NCBI GenBank assembly: GCA_905221605.1
Contig: CAJNDS010001902.1
Location: 627,501 to 691,500, forward strand
Direction: 5' to 3'
Source of the DNA: Symbiodinium natans
Lineage: Eukaryota > Sar > Dinophyceae > Suessiales > Symbiodiniaceae
Length of the DNA stretch: 64,000 nucleotides
Part shown: positions 10,230-22,270 of the stretch, piece after piece
How positions within the stretch are numbered: position 1 is the stretch's first letter
Layout of the letters: each line of letters starts with the position of its first letter
Notes under the pieces: generated by a model
Database searches by the model: none
What the model was told of the DNA's origin: nothing
What the model saw: the letters and a program-made list of their open reading frames with translations, nothing else
Position numbers and translations under genes: made by a program

Positions 10230-11766
10230 TCACTTCGCCTCTGCGCTGGTGACTTCTCCGTCGGGTCCCGCCGCGCCTTTGCGGCTGCTCGCCTCCACGA
10301 CGGCAGCCGCCTCCGCCTCCGGCGCGCCCGCCAAGAAGAGGCTCAGCTTCACCCCGATCTCGGGCCACTTCGCGACCATCTCGGCGTAGGCAGGGAGCTT
10401 GAGCACCTCGATCAGGTGCTGCTTGATGTACGTGAAGCAAGCCTTCTCGAGCTGCTTGGCCTGGAAGAGGTGCGCCTGGCCGAGTATCCCGCAGACCTCG
10501 GTTGCGCTGAGCCGTTCGCACAGCTGCGCTTCGCACCACCGCTGCAACCTGGTTGCCTGGTACTTGTGGCTCACAGCGAGCAAGGCCTGCATCTGCGGCA
10601 GGTGCATGTTGCCATCCTTCCTCTGGTCTGCGCTTGGAGCCTGTGCCGCAAGCTCATTGATGGTGGGCAGGCGGTCGGTGTAGAGGAACTGCAGGAAGGC
10701 TTTGAAGGTGGCCACGTCGCAGTCCTCGACAACGATCACCTTGGAGGCCGATTCCTGCATGCCGCCCGTCAGCTGCTTCTCGAAGACTTCGGATCTCGCA
10801 CAGAGGACTTGCGAGTGTGCATGCACCACTTCACCCTGCACAATGAACCGCACGTCGCTGCACGTGCCTTTCTCCAGCAGAGATTGCGTGTCGCGGCTCA
10901 TGGTAGCTTCTGGAACCTCGACTACCGGGACTGTTTGGGTGAAGTAGCTGACATCGTCATCCTCCGGACGCACTTCCAGCACAAACTTCAAGGTCAGCGT
11001 GTCGTCCTGCACCCACTCGGACTGCAGTAGCTGCTCGAACGTAAGGCCGAAGATGCCGGTCACGGTTGGAGGATCTGCTTGCCCATCAAATCTCACATCA
11101 GGACCATAGGCTGCGACACCGCCGTAATGGACTTCATCACGCGTCTCGCCCCATTGTACAAAGGCTCCATCACGACTCCATCACGGGCCTTGACGTAAAT
11201 GCGGTACCGAAGCGTAAGTCTTTGGTCACCCGCCCATGGCATGATGGCGACGGAACCCTGCGCGTGTCTATAGTCCCAGCCGACATCATTGGACATGAGA
11301 TAGCCTCCGTGAGGGTTGTAGACAAATGTAAAATCAATGCCAGCCACCACGCAGGAGTGCGCAGACTCCGCTACCCACAGGTTTCCTGGCAAAGCACGCT
11401 TGGGAGCCACGAGAGCTGCTGCAGCTTCCACACATACTCGCCCCGAGCGACTTGGAGCCCGAAACTGGCGTACTCCGCCCAGTTCTGCTTTGGTGCCGTG
11501 CGAGGCTCGGTCACCGAAGTCCCAAGAGGGTAGGGCCCGGTCCGGTCCTCGTCCACGGCTCTCCGACGAGCATCCAGGCCTTGATGCAAGCCTTGCTTGA
11601 CAGCCAAGTCGTCTCTTGCTTGCTCCAACTCTCGCCGCAGCCGCTGCCGCTCGTTGGCCTCGTGGAGCTCGGTGCGGATCTGTTGAATCCTATCGTCCTC
11701 CGCCGCCACCTGCTGCCTCGTCGCCTCAATCTCGGCGCGCAGCTCCTCCGCTGTCAGGCCGGCCAT
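10230..11766 (-). pseudogene. MATH-BTB copy 3, single-exon, frameshifted twice
   Basis: The sequence matches copy 4 along its whole length, from MAGLTAEELRAEIEATRQQ (start 11766) to the stop at 10230. The introns of copies 1 and 2 are absent. Two lesions break the frame. Near 11390 one A is missing from the GAAAACC of the homologues (LCQE then a stop). At about 11165-11180 an 11-base tandem duplication (gactccatcac) shifts the frame inside the MATH-like region. The remaining BTB and BACK-like part (11096-10230) is an open frame of 288 codons. It is probably a pseudogene; assembly errors could mimic this, but the duplication is unlikely to be one. Confidence 0.75.
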
Positions 11767-13247
11767 GGCAGTCAGAAGCCGCAGGGTCCTTGAAGGCGGA
11801 GGGCGACTGATCGCTCTGAGATACAGCTCTCAGCTCAACGGCCCAAGAAGGAACTGCCTAGACAAAGTCAAGACTTGCTGGCAAGCAAAATTCGTACGTA
11901 ATGTTGCACTGTCTTTAGTATGGTCCACCCCCCCCAACAAATTTGGACCCTCTATAAACGCATGGCGCGGCGACCTCCCCAAACAAGTTGGGGGGGGGGG
12001 GGGGTGGGGGGGAATCGCCCTCAGGGCCTCAAGCCTTACTGCGTACGCCCTTAACCCAAAACACAAACCCTTAAAACAAAAAGACGTCCGGAAAACACTT
12101 GTGATAATAACGGGTACCTCCAACACTCGGTTCCCAGAATAGATTTTGGAAACTTGTGATTATAGAACTTCCTTACAACGAATCAGTCCAACATTAGACG
12201 TATGCATGTGCCGCAGAAAGTCGCAGAGACCACCTTAGCACAGAGTCCACAAACTTCCGAGATTCCCCATGCCATGCTCGGTCCCGAAGTACAGCCGCAA
12301 GTCTCAGGGAAGTCCACATAAGCCCCACAAGCCCCAAAGCCACACCAGATGAGGCCTCGCAAGCCCCTTCTTGGCTGCACTCAGGAGGGTAGCTATAAAT
12401 TAAACTTTTAGCTGCCTTAATAAGAAACCCAATAAACCCAAAAAGGTAAGGATCTAAAGTTACAGTAAAGTACCACAAAGCCTTGAGAAGCTCAAAGCAG
12501 CGGAGGCCGGAGTGGCAGCCTGAGCTGTGCGCAGAGACCGTGAGGAAGAAAAACCGAGGAGAAGCGAAAGGAAACGAAGAGCGCCCCAACAAGAACCCTA
12601 GAGAGAGAGAGAGGAGGAGGGCCCCTCCCCTCGCAGCTTCCAGAAGCTTGGGATGAGTTGGGGTTGAGTGTGGTTTTGGGGTTTAGGTTTCAGGTTTAGG
12701 GCTTAAGGGTGTTGAGGGTTTCTTCAGGGGGTTCAAGGTTGAGGGGGGTTGAAGGTTGAGCCGTTGGGGGCTTAGGTTCCGGACTTCGGGATGTTGTCCA
12801 AGGCCCCGAATGCTTCCATGGCTTCGCATGGTTATGGGGAGATGCGTTTAGGGGTTCAGGAATTTAGGGTTTAGGGTTTAGGGTTTAGGGTTTAGGGTTT
12901 CGGGTTTAGGGTTTAGGGTTTAGGGTTTAGGGTGCAGGCTGTCACACGTCAAGGCGGGGTTTTAGTGCGTAAGAAGCACTTATGGCGGTGTGGGCTTTTG
13001 GGTTTCTCCCGAAACTTTGAGGTTGAGCACCCAGCTGTCGGGCTCCAAGGAGTGTACGGCTTGTGAGACCCCCCCGCCTCCTCCCTTGCAGGGTGGACTG
13101 CGCGAAGCCAACAATAGACCTCGAACCCCCCCGCCCCTACGCCCCCTAAAGCGCCTCAAGACGCTGGGTCGCCCTTTGGGCTGAGGATAGCGGAGGATCC
13201 GAGGGTGGGAGGGAGAGTTGTTGAGGGTTTAAGGGTTGAGGAGCTGT

Positions 13248-13365
<118 letters not shown>

Positions 13366-13830
13366 AAAGTGGAGGAGGGCGCCCCTGGGTCTCCCGGAAT
13401 CCCTGCTAAACTCCCCCCACTCCCTGCTGCCTACGGGGCCCTTCTGGGTTCGGGCGCTTGAGGGGCTTGAGGGTTTTCGGGTCGATCTGGGCGGGGGGGG
13501 GGGGGCCTCCTAAAACCTGGACGTTCGTGTGTTTCGCAACAGGCTACAAGAGGAGTAGCCCTTGAACCCCTAGAACCCCGAGCTGTGCAAGAATGGGTTT
13601 CAGCGCCTGCAGCGGGCGGGAACTGGCGGCCTCCAGCGTCTTCTTTACTTCGGGATTGGGGGTTTGGTGCAGCTTCGGGTTTAGGGTTTCGAGTTTAGAG
13701 AGTTTAGAAAAGAGGAGGGTTCAAGGTTTGGGTCTAGGAATTTGCGTTTGTCCTAACCCAGGGCTGAGGATTGAGGGGTTGAGACCGGGGACAGGGCAGT
13801 TTTCGTGATGCTTTTTTGGGGGGAGGGGAG

Positions 13831-13922
13831 GCTACTATTTGCTGAAGACCCCTCAAAAATAAAACAAAAAGTTCTTCCTTATAGTTCTATAAGGGTACTA
13901 GGGGGGTCTTAAGCAAATAGCA
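13831..13922. mobile_element. Foldback element in the copy-4 downstream flank
   Basis: The arm gctactatttgctgaagac is matched by the inverted gtcttaagcaaatagcag, with about 50 bases between. A related structure lies at about 17490-17624 in the copy-5 flank, where the loop holds a T/G run. It could be a MITE or an RNA-level hairpin near the gene end. Confidence 0.45.
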
Positions 13923-14186
13923 GGAACGGGGTCATGATCTCCCACGCCTGCTTCTGAGAGGGGGAAGAGGGAAGCAGGCCCGAATGCACAGAAGAGGCCT
14001 GCTATGACAGCTTACACCCTAAACCCTAAGACCCTTTCAACATCAGAAAAACTCTGATTTTGATATGCCGCCTGTCACTGTGGAGGACGGTGCTTAGCTT
14101 GGTACGTGCCGAGAGCACAGTACAGTCCTAAGCACCTTCCCGCGCCCTTTCATGCTGCCAGGCGGATCCTGGCGCAGGCTCGGGCG

Positions 14187-15722
14187 TCACTGTGCCTCTG
14201 CGCTGGTGATGACTTCTGCGTCGGGTCCCGACACAACGGTGCAGCTGCTGGCCTCCACGACGGCAGCCGCCTCCGCCTCCGGCGCGCCCGCCAAGAAGAG
14301 GCTCAGCTTCACCCCGATCTCGGGCCACTTCGCGACCATCTCGGCGTAGGCAGGGAGCTTGAGCACCTCGATCAGGTGCTGCTTGATGTACGTGAAGCAA
14401 GCCTTCTCGAGCTGCTTGGCCTGGAAGAGGTGCGCCTGGCCGAGTATCCCGCAGACCTCGGTTGCGCTGAGCCGTTCGCACAGCTGCGCTTCGCACCACC
14501 GCTGCAACCTGGTTGCCTGGTACTTGTGGCTCACTGCGAGCAAGGCCTGCATCTTCGGCAGGTGCATGTTGCCATCCTTCCTCTGGTCTGCGCTTGGAGC
14601 CTGTGCCGCAAGCTCATCGATGGTGGGCAAACGGTCGGTGTAGAGGAACTGCAGGAAGGCTTTGAAGGTGGCCACGTCGCTGTCCTCGATCACGATCACC
14701 TTGGAGGCCGATTCCTGCATGCCGCCCGTCAGCTGCTTCTCGAAGACTTCGGATCTCGCACAGAGGACTTGCGAGTGCGCGTGCACCACTTCACCCTGAA
14801 CAATGAACCGCACGTCGCTGCACATGCCTTTCTCCAGCAGAGCTTGCGTGTCGCGGTTCATGGTAGATTCCGGAACCTCGACTACCGGGACTGTTTGGGT
14901 GAAGTAGCTGACATCGTCATCCTCCGGACGCACTTCCAGCACAAACTTCAAGGTCAGCGTGTCGGCCTCCACCCACTCGGACTGCAGCAGCTGCTCGAAC
15001 GTCAGGCCGAAGATGCCGGTCACGGTTGGAGGATCTGCTTGCCCATCCCAACTCACATCAGGACCATAGGCTGCAGAACCGCCGTAATGGACTTCATCAT
15101 GTGTCTCGCCCCACTGCGCCCAGGTTCCATCCTGTGCCTTGACGTAAATGCGGTACCGAAGCACAAGTCGTCTTTCGTTCTCATCTGTCATTATGGCGAC
15201 GGAGCCCTGTGCAACCCAGCCAGCATCATCGGACATGAGATAGCCTCCGTGAGGGCTGTAGACAAATTGAAACTTAATGCCAGCCACCAAGAGGTGCTCA
15301 GACTGCGCTGTCCAGAGGTTTTCCTGGCGAAGCACACTGGGGAGCCACGAGAGCTGCTGCAGCTTCCACACATACTCGCCCCGAGCGACCAGGTGCCCGA
15401 AATTTGTACACTCCGCCCCGTTAGAAGGCAATAAGACGGGCTGCTTTGGTGCCGTGTGAGGGCCGGTCATTGATCTCCCAGGAAGGTAGGGCCCAGCCCG
15501 GTCTGCATCCACGGCTCTCCAATGAGTGTCCAGATAACCATGCTCGTCTTGCCTGAAAGCCAAGTCGTCTCTTGCTTGCTCCAACTCTCGCCGCAGCCGC
15601 TGCCGCTCGTTGGCCTCCTCGATCTCGGTGCGGATCTGTTGAATCCTATCGTCCTCCGCCGCCACCTGCTGTCTCGTCGCCTCAATCTCGGCGCGCAGCT
15701 CCTCCGCTGTCAGTCCGGCCAT
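14187..15722 (-). CDS. MATH-BTB domain protein, copy 4 (intact, intronless)
   Basis: An uninterrupted frame of 511 codons from ATG at 15722. Residues 1-60 are charged and heptad-like (coiled coil). Residues about 113-265 form a MATH-like region (GEYVWKLQQLSWLPSVLRQ, then LRYRIYVKAQDG). Residues about 290-400 are the BTB/POZ domain (CSDVRFIVQGEVVHAHSQVL, ending with FLQFLYTDRL). Residues 400-470 are BACK-like (LLAVSHKYQATRLQRWCE onward). A low-complexity acidic and alanine-rich tail follows. This family normally recruits substrates to Cullin-3 ligases in the nucleus or cytosol; that is family knowledge. It serves as the reference showing that the introns of copies 1 and 2 are insertions. The lack of introns could mean an ancestral state or retroposition; no relict spliced leader was seen upstream. 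Confidence 0.85.
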   Translation of the reverse strand: MAGLTAEELRAEIEATRQQVAAEDDRIQQIRTEIEEANERQRLRRELEQARDDLAFRQDEHGYLDTHWRAVDADRAGPYLPGRSMTGPHTAPKQPVLLPSNGAECTNFGHLVARGEYVWKLQQLSWLPSVLRQENLWTAQSEHLLVAGIKFQFVYSPHGGYLMSDDAGWVAQGSVAIMTDENERRLVLRYRIYVKAQDGTWAQWGETHDEVHYGGSAAYGPDVSWDGQADPPTVTGIFGLTFEQLLQSEWVEADTLTLKFVLEVRPEDDDVSYFTQTVPVVEVPESTMNRDTQALLEKGMCSDVRFIVQGEVVHAHSQVLCARSEVFEKQLTGGMQESASKVIVIEDSDVATFKAFLQFLYTDRLPTIDELAAQAPSADQRKDGNMHLPKMQALLAVSHKYQATRLQRWCEAQLCERLSATEVCGILGQAHLFQAKQLEKACFTYIKQHLIEVLKLPAYAEMVAKWPEIGVKLSLFLAGAPEAEAAAVVEASSCTVVSGPDAEVITSAEAQ

Positions 15723-17878
15723 GGCAGTCAGAAGCCGCAGGGTCCTTGAAGGCGGAGCGCGACTGATCGCTCTGAGATACAGCTCTCAGCTCAACGTTCC
15801 AAGAAGGAACTAGACAAGGTCAAGACTTGTCGGCAAGCAAAATCTGTAGACATGTTAATATAATATGCATTTGCCGCAAAAAGTCTCAGAGACCATCTTG
15901 TAGCACGGCGTCCTTCCGAGGCTCCCTATGCTATGCTAGGTCCCGAAGTACAGCCGCAGGTCAAGGGGGCTCAGGGAAGTTTTGTAAGCCGAAGAATCCC
16001 CAAAGCTGCACCGGGCGAGGCCTCACAAGCAGCCGCCCCTCGCGAAACTCAAGCACCGGCGGAGGCCGGGGCGGAGCCTGAGCCGTGCGCAGAGGGCTCG
16101 TGGGCCTTCCCGCCAACCGTTAAGGAAGCAAAGGCGAGGAAAAGCAAAAGAGAACGAAGAGCACCCTGTACACTAACCCTAGAAGAAGAGAGGCGGAGGG
16201 CCTCTTTTTTCGCAGCTTCAAGAAGCCTTGGGATGACTTAGGGTTGAGGGTGTAAGGGGCTAAGGGGTGTAGACGGCCCAGACTTGTTTGCGCTAGTCAA
16301 GGGGATAGCAGCCTATGCTTAGGGTCTTCAAGCGTTTTAGGGTTGAGGAGCCGCAGGGCCTAAACATCTTTACGAAAGCCGGTGCACATCCCATGCTGAC
16401 AGTGTGGGCTTCGTGATCTGGGATTTCGGGGGGTTCAGCAGGCATTCAGGGTTGAGGGGTTCCCTAAACCCTCAACCATAAACTCCCTAAATCCTAAGCC
16501 CTAAACCCTTTATCCTAAACCCTGTTCCCTAAACTTCCCAAACTCCCTAAACCGTAAGGCTAAGCGCTTGGGGGCTTCGGCTCTGGGCTTCGGTGTGTCG
16601 TTCATCGCACGGCCGAGGGCAACTTAAAGACTCGTGGGGCTCAAAGGTTCAGGATGCTTCCATGGCCTTCGGGTTTAGGGTTTCGGGTTTAGGGTTTAGG
16701 GTTTAAGGTTTTGGGGTTTAGGGTTTAGGGTTTAGGGTTTAGGAGGCTGTCACGTCAAGACGCCAGGGCTCAGTGAGTTGTAGTGCTTAATAAGCACCTG
16801 CAGAGGGGCTTCGGGGTTTAGGGTTTCCCCTAAGCTTTTACGGTTCGGAGTCGCAGCTTGCCACCCTAAGCCTCCAATCCCTTGAGCACCTACACCCCCT
16901 ATGCGCCCTAAAGAACCCTAAAGCCCCCTGAAACCCCAAAGCTGAGGTCGTCGCCGTGCTGCGCCCTGTCGCGCGGAACTGACAGGCTTCCAGCTGTTGC
17001 GTGTGTACGTGCCGTTTGGGGGGCCTTTCCCTAAGCCCTAAGCCCTAAACCCTAAACCCTAAACCCTAAACCCTAAACCCTAAACCCTAAACCCTAACCA
17101 TGTTTCCTTTTGGGGGGGGGGGGAGGGGGGCCGAGCAGCTGATGAGTTGAAGGTTCTGAGCCGCGCAGTAGAGCTTTGGGTTGGAGGGGGCTTGGGGGAT
17201 CCAGTCCTAGGGTTTAGGGTTTAGGGTTTAGGGTTAAGGGTTAAGGGTGAAGGGTGAAGGGTGAAGGGTGAAGGGTTAAGGGTTTAGGGTTTAGGGTTTA
17301 GGGTTTAGGGTTTAGGGTTTAGGGTTCATAGCTTGTAGAGTTGAAGGTTTGAGTGTTTAGGGTTTAGGAACTTGCTGTGGGATTTTGGGCGCGGTCCTAA
17401 CCCAACGCCAAGGGCTCTGAGGATTGAGGGGTTGAGACTGGGGATGGGGCAGCCGGGCATTGTCCGTGATGTTTTGGTGAGGGAGGGGAGGCTGCTACTT
17501 GCTTAAGAACCCGCAAAGAAAATAGAAAACAACAACATTCTTCCGTAGAAGGGTAATATAGGGATTACTATCTTCTTTTTTTTTTGGGGGGGGGGGGGGG
17601 GGGGTTGAGCAAATAGTAGGACGAGGGTCATGAGCTTCCAGTCCAGGTTTCTGAGTCACCCACGTCTACTCTGAGGGGGCGGCAAGAGGGAAGCGGGCCT
17701 GAATGCACGGAAGAGGCTTGCTGTGAGAGCTTACACCCTCAAGCCCCTAAGACATCCTAAGCTCTGATTTTGACATGCCGCCTGTCGCTGTGTTTGGACG
17801 GCGGGCGCTTAACCCAGTACGTGCCGGCCGAGAGCACATACAGTCCTAAGCACCTTCCCTGACAGCATCGCGGGGCAG
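15723..17878. repeat. Spacer between MATH-BTB copies 4 and 5
   Basis: The first 500 bases match the upstream flank of copy 3. TTTAGGG or CCCTAAA blocks occur at 16675-16740, 17035-17095 and 17215-17325, with a short AAGGGTG array at about 17245-17280. G runs lie at 17115-17130 and 17585-17604. Bases 17758-17878 match the downstream flanks of copies 3 and 4. No gene seen. Confidence 0.7.
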
Positions 17879-19433
17879 TCACTGTGCCTCTGTGCTGGTG
17901 GTGACTTCTCCGTCGGGTCCCGCCGCGCCTTTGCGGCTGCTCGCCTCCACGACGGCAGCCGCCTCCGCCTCCGGTGCGCCCGCCAAGAAGAGGCTCAGCT
18001 TCACCCCGATCTCGGGCCACTTCGCGACCATCTCGGCGTAGGCAGGGAGCTTGAGCACCTCGATCAGGTGGTGCTTGATGTGCGTGAAGCAAGCCTTCTC
18101 GAGCTGCTTGGCCTGGAAGAGGTGCGCCTGGCCGAGTAACCCGCAGACCTCGGTTGCTCTGAGCCGTTCGCAAAGCTGCGCTTCGCACCACCGCTGCAAC
18201 CTGGTGGCCTGGTACTTGTGGCTTACAGCGAGCAAGGCCTGCATCTGCGGCAGCTGCACATTGCCATCGCCCCTCTGGTCGGCGCTTGGAGCCTGTGCCG
18301 CAAGCTCATCGATGGTGGGCAAACGGTCGGTGTAGAGGAACTGTAGGAAGGCTTTGAAGGTGGCCACCTCACAGTCCTCCACCACGATCACCTTGGAGGC
18401 CGATTCCTGCATGCCGCCGGTCAGCTGCTTCTCCAACACTTCGGATCTCGCACAGAGGACTGGCGAGTGCGCATGCACCACTTCACCCTGAACAATGAAC
18501 CGCACGTCGCTGCACGAGCCTTTCTCCAGCAGAGCTTGCGTGTCGCGGTTCAGGGTAGCTTCTGGAACCTCGACTGCCTGGCTCAGGACCTTCGAGGCAC
18601 AACACCCCGCAGGTCGCACTTCCAGCAGGAACTTCAAGGTCAGCGTGTCGGCCTCCACCCACTCGGACTGCAGCAGCTGCTCAAACGTCAGGCCGAAGAT
18701 GCCGGTCACGGTTGGAGGATCTGCTTCCCCATCCCAACTCACATCAGGACCATAGGCTGCGACACCGCCGTAATGGACTTCATCACGCGTCTCGCCCCAC
18801 TGTGCAAAGGCTCCGTCACGTGCCTTGACATAAATGCGGTACCGAAGGGAGAGTCTTTCGCCAGCACATGTCATTATGGCAACGGAACCCTGCGCATATG
18901 AAATCTCCCGGCCGAAGATGGAGTCAAGATAGCCGCCGTGAGGGTTGTAGACAAATTGGAAGCTGAAGCCACCCACGCCGAAAATCTGAGACTTCGCTGT
19001 CCAGAGGTTCTCCTGGCGAAGCACGGTTGGGAGCCACGAGAGCTCCTGAAGCGTCCACGTACTCGCCCCGAGCGACCTCGTGGCCGAAGCTGGTGCGCTG
19101 CTTGACGCTTGAAGCCGACAGGAGCTGCGGCAGCTGCGGCTTTGAAGTGGGAGGCGGGGGAAGCCTGGCCACGGAAAGACGAGGCCCACCGATGTCTGCG
19201 TTCACACGGTTCAAGAAGCCAATGCGATTTTGGTTGTGTAGTTGCTGGTCCGACAAGACGTCTGTTTCCGCCTCCAGCTCGCGCCGCAGCCGTTGCCGCT
19301 CTATGGCCTCTTCGATGTCAGCCTCGATCTGATTCGTCCTGTCTGCCTCCGCCGCCTGCCGCTGCCTGGTCGCCGCGATCTCGGCGCGCAGCTCTTCCAC
19401 TGTCATGTCGGCCATGGCACTCAGGTCGGCCAT
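17879..19433 (-). pseudogene. MATH-BTB copy 5, single-exon, one frameshift
   Basis: By homology the start is MADMTVEELRAEIAATRQ (ATG at 19415); a tandem duplication adds an in-frame ATG at 19433. The frame runs through the coiled-coil region and a proline-rich linker to GEYV. Two bases (TG of the tryptophan codon in GEYVWKLQ) are missing at about 19053-19057, so the reading frame breaks. The other frame then continues without interruption from LSWLPTVLRQ to the stop at 17879 and carries the MATH-like, BTB and BACK-like regions. A single 2-base deletion could be a recent mutation or an assembly error. A transcript check would settle whether the gene is live. Confidence 0.7.
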
Positions 19434-22086
19434 GGCAGAGGCAGAGGGCCACTTCCCTTGGATCAACGTCCCAAGCCCTCCGAGACCCAAGGAACTCGAC
19501 AGAGTCAAGAATTGGCAGCGAGCAAGAGTTGTATGTACCCGGATTTTCCAAAAACCTTCAATTAAGGAATACCTACCCAGATTCATCATATTGATCCTTA
19601 GTATAAATTCGGGCACATTCCTTTGTTACGCGGTTTTGGAGATCTGGGTATGCATGTGTCGCAGAAACCCCAACAGCTTCCGAGGCTGTCTTGATGCACT
19701 ATAGGTCCGAAACGGACAAAACCCTAAACCCAGGCAACAGGCAGGCCGGACCCCCAACCCGGAACCCCAAACCCTAAACCCTAAACCCTAAACCCCTTCA
19801 AAGCCCCAGGAGCTCCAAAGCCGTGCCGGACGAGGCCTCGCAAGCCCCTGGCGAACATTCCCATCGACAGCGGAGGTCAGGGGCTTCGCCTCGCGCACAC
19901 TACAGCCACTACAGGGGTTTCGGGGTTTGGGGTTTTAGGGTTTAGGGTTTAGGGTTTAGGGTTCAGGGTTTAGGGTTTAGGGTTTGGGTTTAGGGTTCAG
20001 GGCTTAGGGTTTAGGGTTTAGGGTTTAGGGTTTAGGTTAATGGTTTAGGGGGTTTAGGGGGTTGGTTCACGGGTTTAGGATGGTTTAGGGGACTTAGGGT
20101 TGCGGGCTTTGGGTAGCACTTATAGGGGTTTCCTCGGACCCTACATAAACTTCTAAGCGCCCTAAACCCTAAACTCTAAACCCTAAACCCCTAACCCAGA
20201 GCTGTCGCTTTCTGGGTTTTAGGGCTCCTGGGAATCTGCTGGCCGTACTGAATCCCCCAAACCTCTTGGGTTTGGGGACCCTCCCTAAACCTAAACCCCC
20301 AAACCCTAAACCCTAAACCCTAAACCCTAAACCCTAAACCCTAAACCCTAAACCCTAAACCCCCAAACCCTAGAGGAATGTGAGGGCCATACTAGGAGTA
20401 TCCGCATGGGCTCATGTTGCAAGTCTCTAGACCCCTAAACCCTAAACCCTAAACCCTAAACCCTAAACCCTAAACCCTAAACCCTAAACCCTAAACCCTA
20501 AACCCTAAACCCGAAACCCAATGCGTCTTCTAGACCCGAAGCTGGGCCATTAAGGGAAACCTCTTCGGGGTACAACCTTAGGGGGTGCGAGTCTGCATCA
20601 CTTCCCCCGGTGTATTTAAATACCCCTTCTGATTATAAAAACACTTTCCGCAAAATCCTGCCGAAACCGACCCGCCCTTCTAAACCCTATTCCGAATTTG
20701 GGGGGGGCGGGGTTCAGGGCCTCAAAAAACCTTCAAGCCAATCTAAAACCCTATTGGATAAAAACCTCCCCCTAATGTTGAAAACACATTTCGCGTTTCT
20801 ATTGGGGGGGTTGGGAGGTGCCCCGTTTGATAATTGGGGAAAACGACTCATCTCCATAAAACCCTAAACCCCAAACCCAAAACCCTAAAACCCTATAACA
20901 CCTAGAACCCTACAGCACACATCCCAAGCTCCCGTCTTCCAAGGCAAGACGGTTTCGAGTTTAGGGTTTAGGGTTCAGGGTTTAGGGTTTAGGGTTTAGT
21001 GTTTAGGGTTTAGGGTTTAGGGTTTAGGGTTTAGGGTTTAGGGTTTAGGGTTGGAAACCCAGCGTGAACCTCTTGAACCCCCGAAGTCACCCGAGGTCGT
21101 CGCCAGGCTGCGCCCTGAAGCGTTCAGCGGCCTGCAGTGGCTGGGGGATCTGGCATCTTTCATCGGTTCCCCTGATACCCCCGTCTATGCTACACCCCCA
21201 CCCTTTTTGGTTCCCCCCGTTTAAACAGCCTTGATTATCCCTAAACAACCTTGATTATAGGGGGGGTACCTATGGGGGTAGTTTTGAAGGGGGGCAAGAG
21301 GGGAACCGATGAAGCCGGCACTTCGGAGTTTGGTGTCGTGCGGATTGGGTGCAGGGTTTCGGGGCTTAGGGTATTCAGCGCTTGGTGCCTCCTGCGGCCG
21401 TGTTCGGCTGACCTTGTCTAGGAGAACTTAGGGGTCTAGGGTGTAAGGAGTGGTGCCACCCTAACGCCCTAAACCTCAAACCCTGAACCCTAAGCCCTAA
21501 ACCTTAAAGGGGTTTGGGGTTTCGGGGGCTTCGGGGTCACTCACTGCCTCGCTGTGGCTACCGGAGACTCCGCTTTTGGAACAGTCACGCCACAGCTGTC
21601 AGTCGCGCTTTCCCTCGATGAAGCGCCCGCAGACTACATCCTGCGACGCAGCCAGCGTGCAGCGCAACTTCGAGCTAAATTTGGCTTCTCGCTGAGTAGA
21701 CATGCGGTCCCGGACCCTATGCTGTGCATCTATGAGCTGCATGCTTCTGTACAAGAACGCTCTGTGTACATTGTTTCTCCCTCTCTCTCTCTGTGTTCTC
21801 TTTTCTCTGTAAAGTTTAGGAAAGCCCATGATTGCGGTTTGGGGCTTCGAACACATCCTTATATGGATCTTAAGACTCAACTTACCCAAGTGTAGGCTCC
21901 GACTTCTTCCTTTCACACTAAACCCTAAACCCTAAACCCTAAACTCTAAACCCTAAACCCATTGATGGGACAGCTGGCGTTGCATCCCCGTGAAGCCTTG
22001 TCTTCGGCACCGGCTAATGGAAGCCCAAAGTTGAGGGCTGATGGGGTCTAGGGGGGGTTGAGGGGTTTGAGGAGTTTAGGGTTTAG
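19434..22086. repeat. Telomere-type repeat region upstream of MATH-BTB copy 5
   Basis: Bases 19434-19880 are the copy-5 flank. Blocks of CCCTAAA lie at 19765-19795, 20300-20350 and 20435-20515, and TTTAGGG at 19930-20035 and 20955-21055. One open frame at 21554-21895 ends in a C/T-rich tract and a GTAAAG, so it might be an exon of an unknown gene, but nothing in its sequence is recognisable. I do not call it. Confidence 0.7.
21160..21312. mobile_element. Foldback element with 14-base terminal inverted repeats
   Basis: The left end tcatcggttcccct (21160-21173) is the exact inverted complement of the right end aggggaaccgatga (21299-21312). The inside is rich in CCCC and GGGG runs and holds two ccttgatta repeats. 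The size of 153 bases and absence of coding capacity suit a MITE. Confidence 0.6.
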
Positions 22087-22270
22087 GGTCTGAGGGGTTT
22101 GAGGGGTTTGAGGGGTTTGAGGGGTTTGAGGGGTTTGAGGGGTTTGAGGGGTTTGACGGGTTTGAGGGGTTTGAGGAGTTTGAGGGGTTTGAGGGGTTTG
22201 AGGGGTTTGAGGGGTTTGAGGGGTTTGAGGGGTTTGAGGGGCTTGAGGGGTTTGAGGGGTTTGACGGGTT
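22087..22270 (+). repeat. (GGGGTTTGA)n 9-mer array
   Basis: About 20 copies of GGGGTTTGA with a few single-base variants. Because 9 is a multiple of 3 it reads as an open frame of RGL triplets; that frame is a by-product of the repeat. Confidence 0.9.

Noticed and set aside
10143-11030. Long plus-strand frame opposite MATH-BTB copy 3, and the similar one at 14106-15434
   Set aside because: They are antisense shadows of the BTB coding strand, with no recognisable domains; the minus strand carries the conserved protein.
12194-12592. Minus-strand frame of 132 codons upstream of MATH-BTB copy 3
   Set aside because: It lies in a duplicated flank whose equivalents near copies 4 and 5 do not keep the frame.
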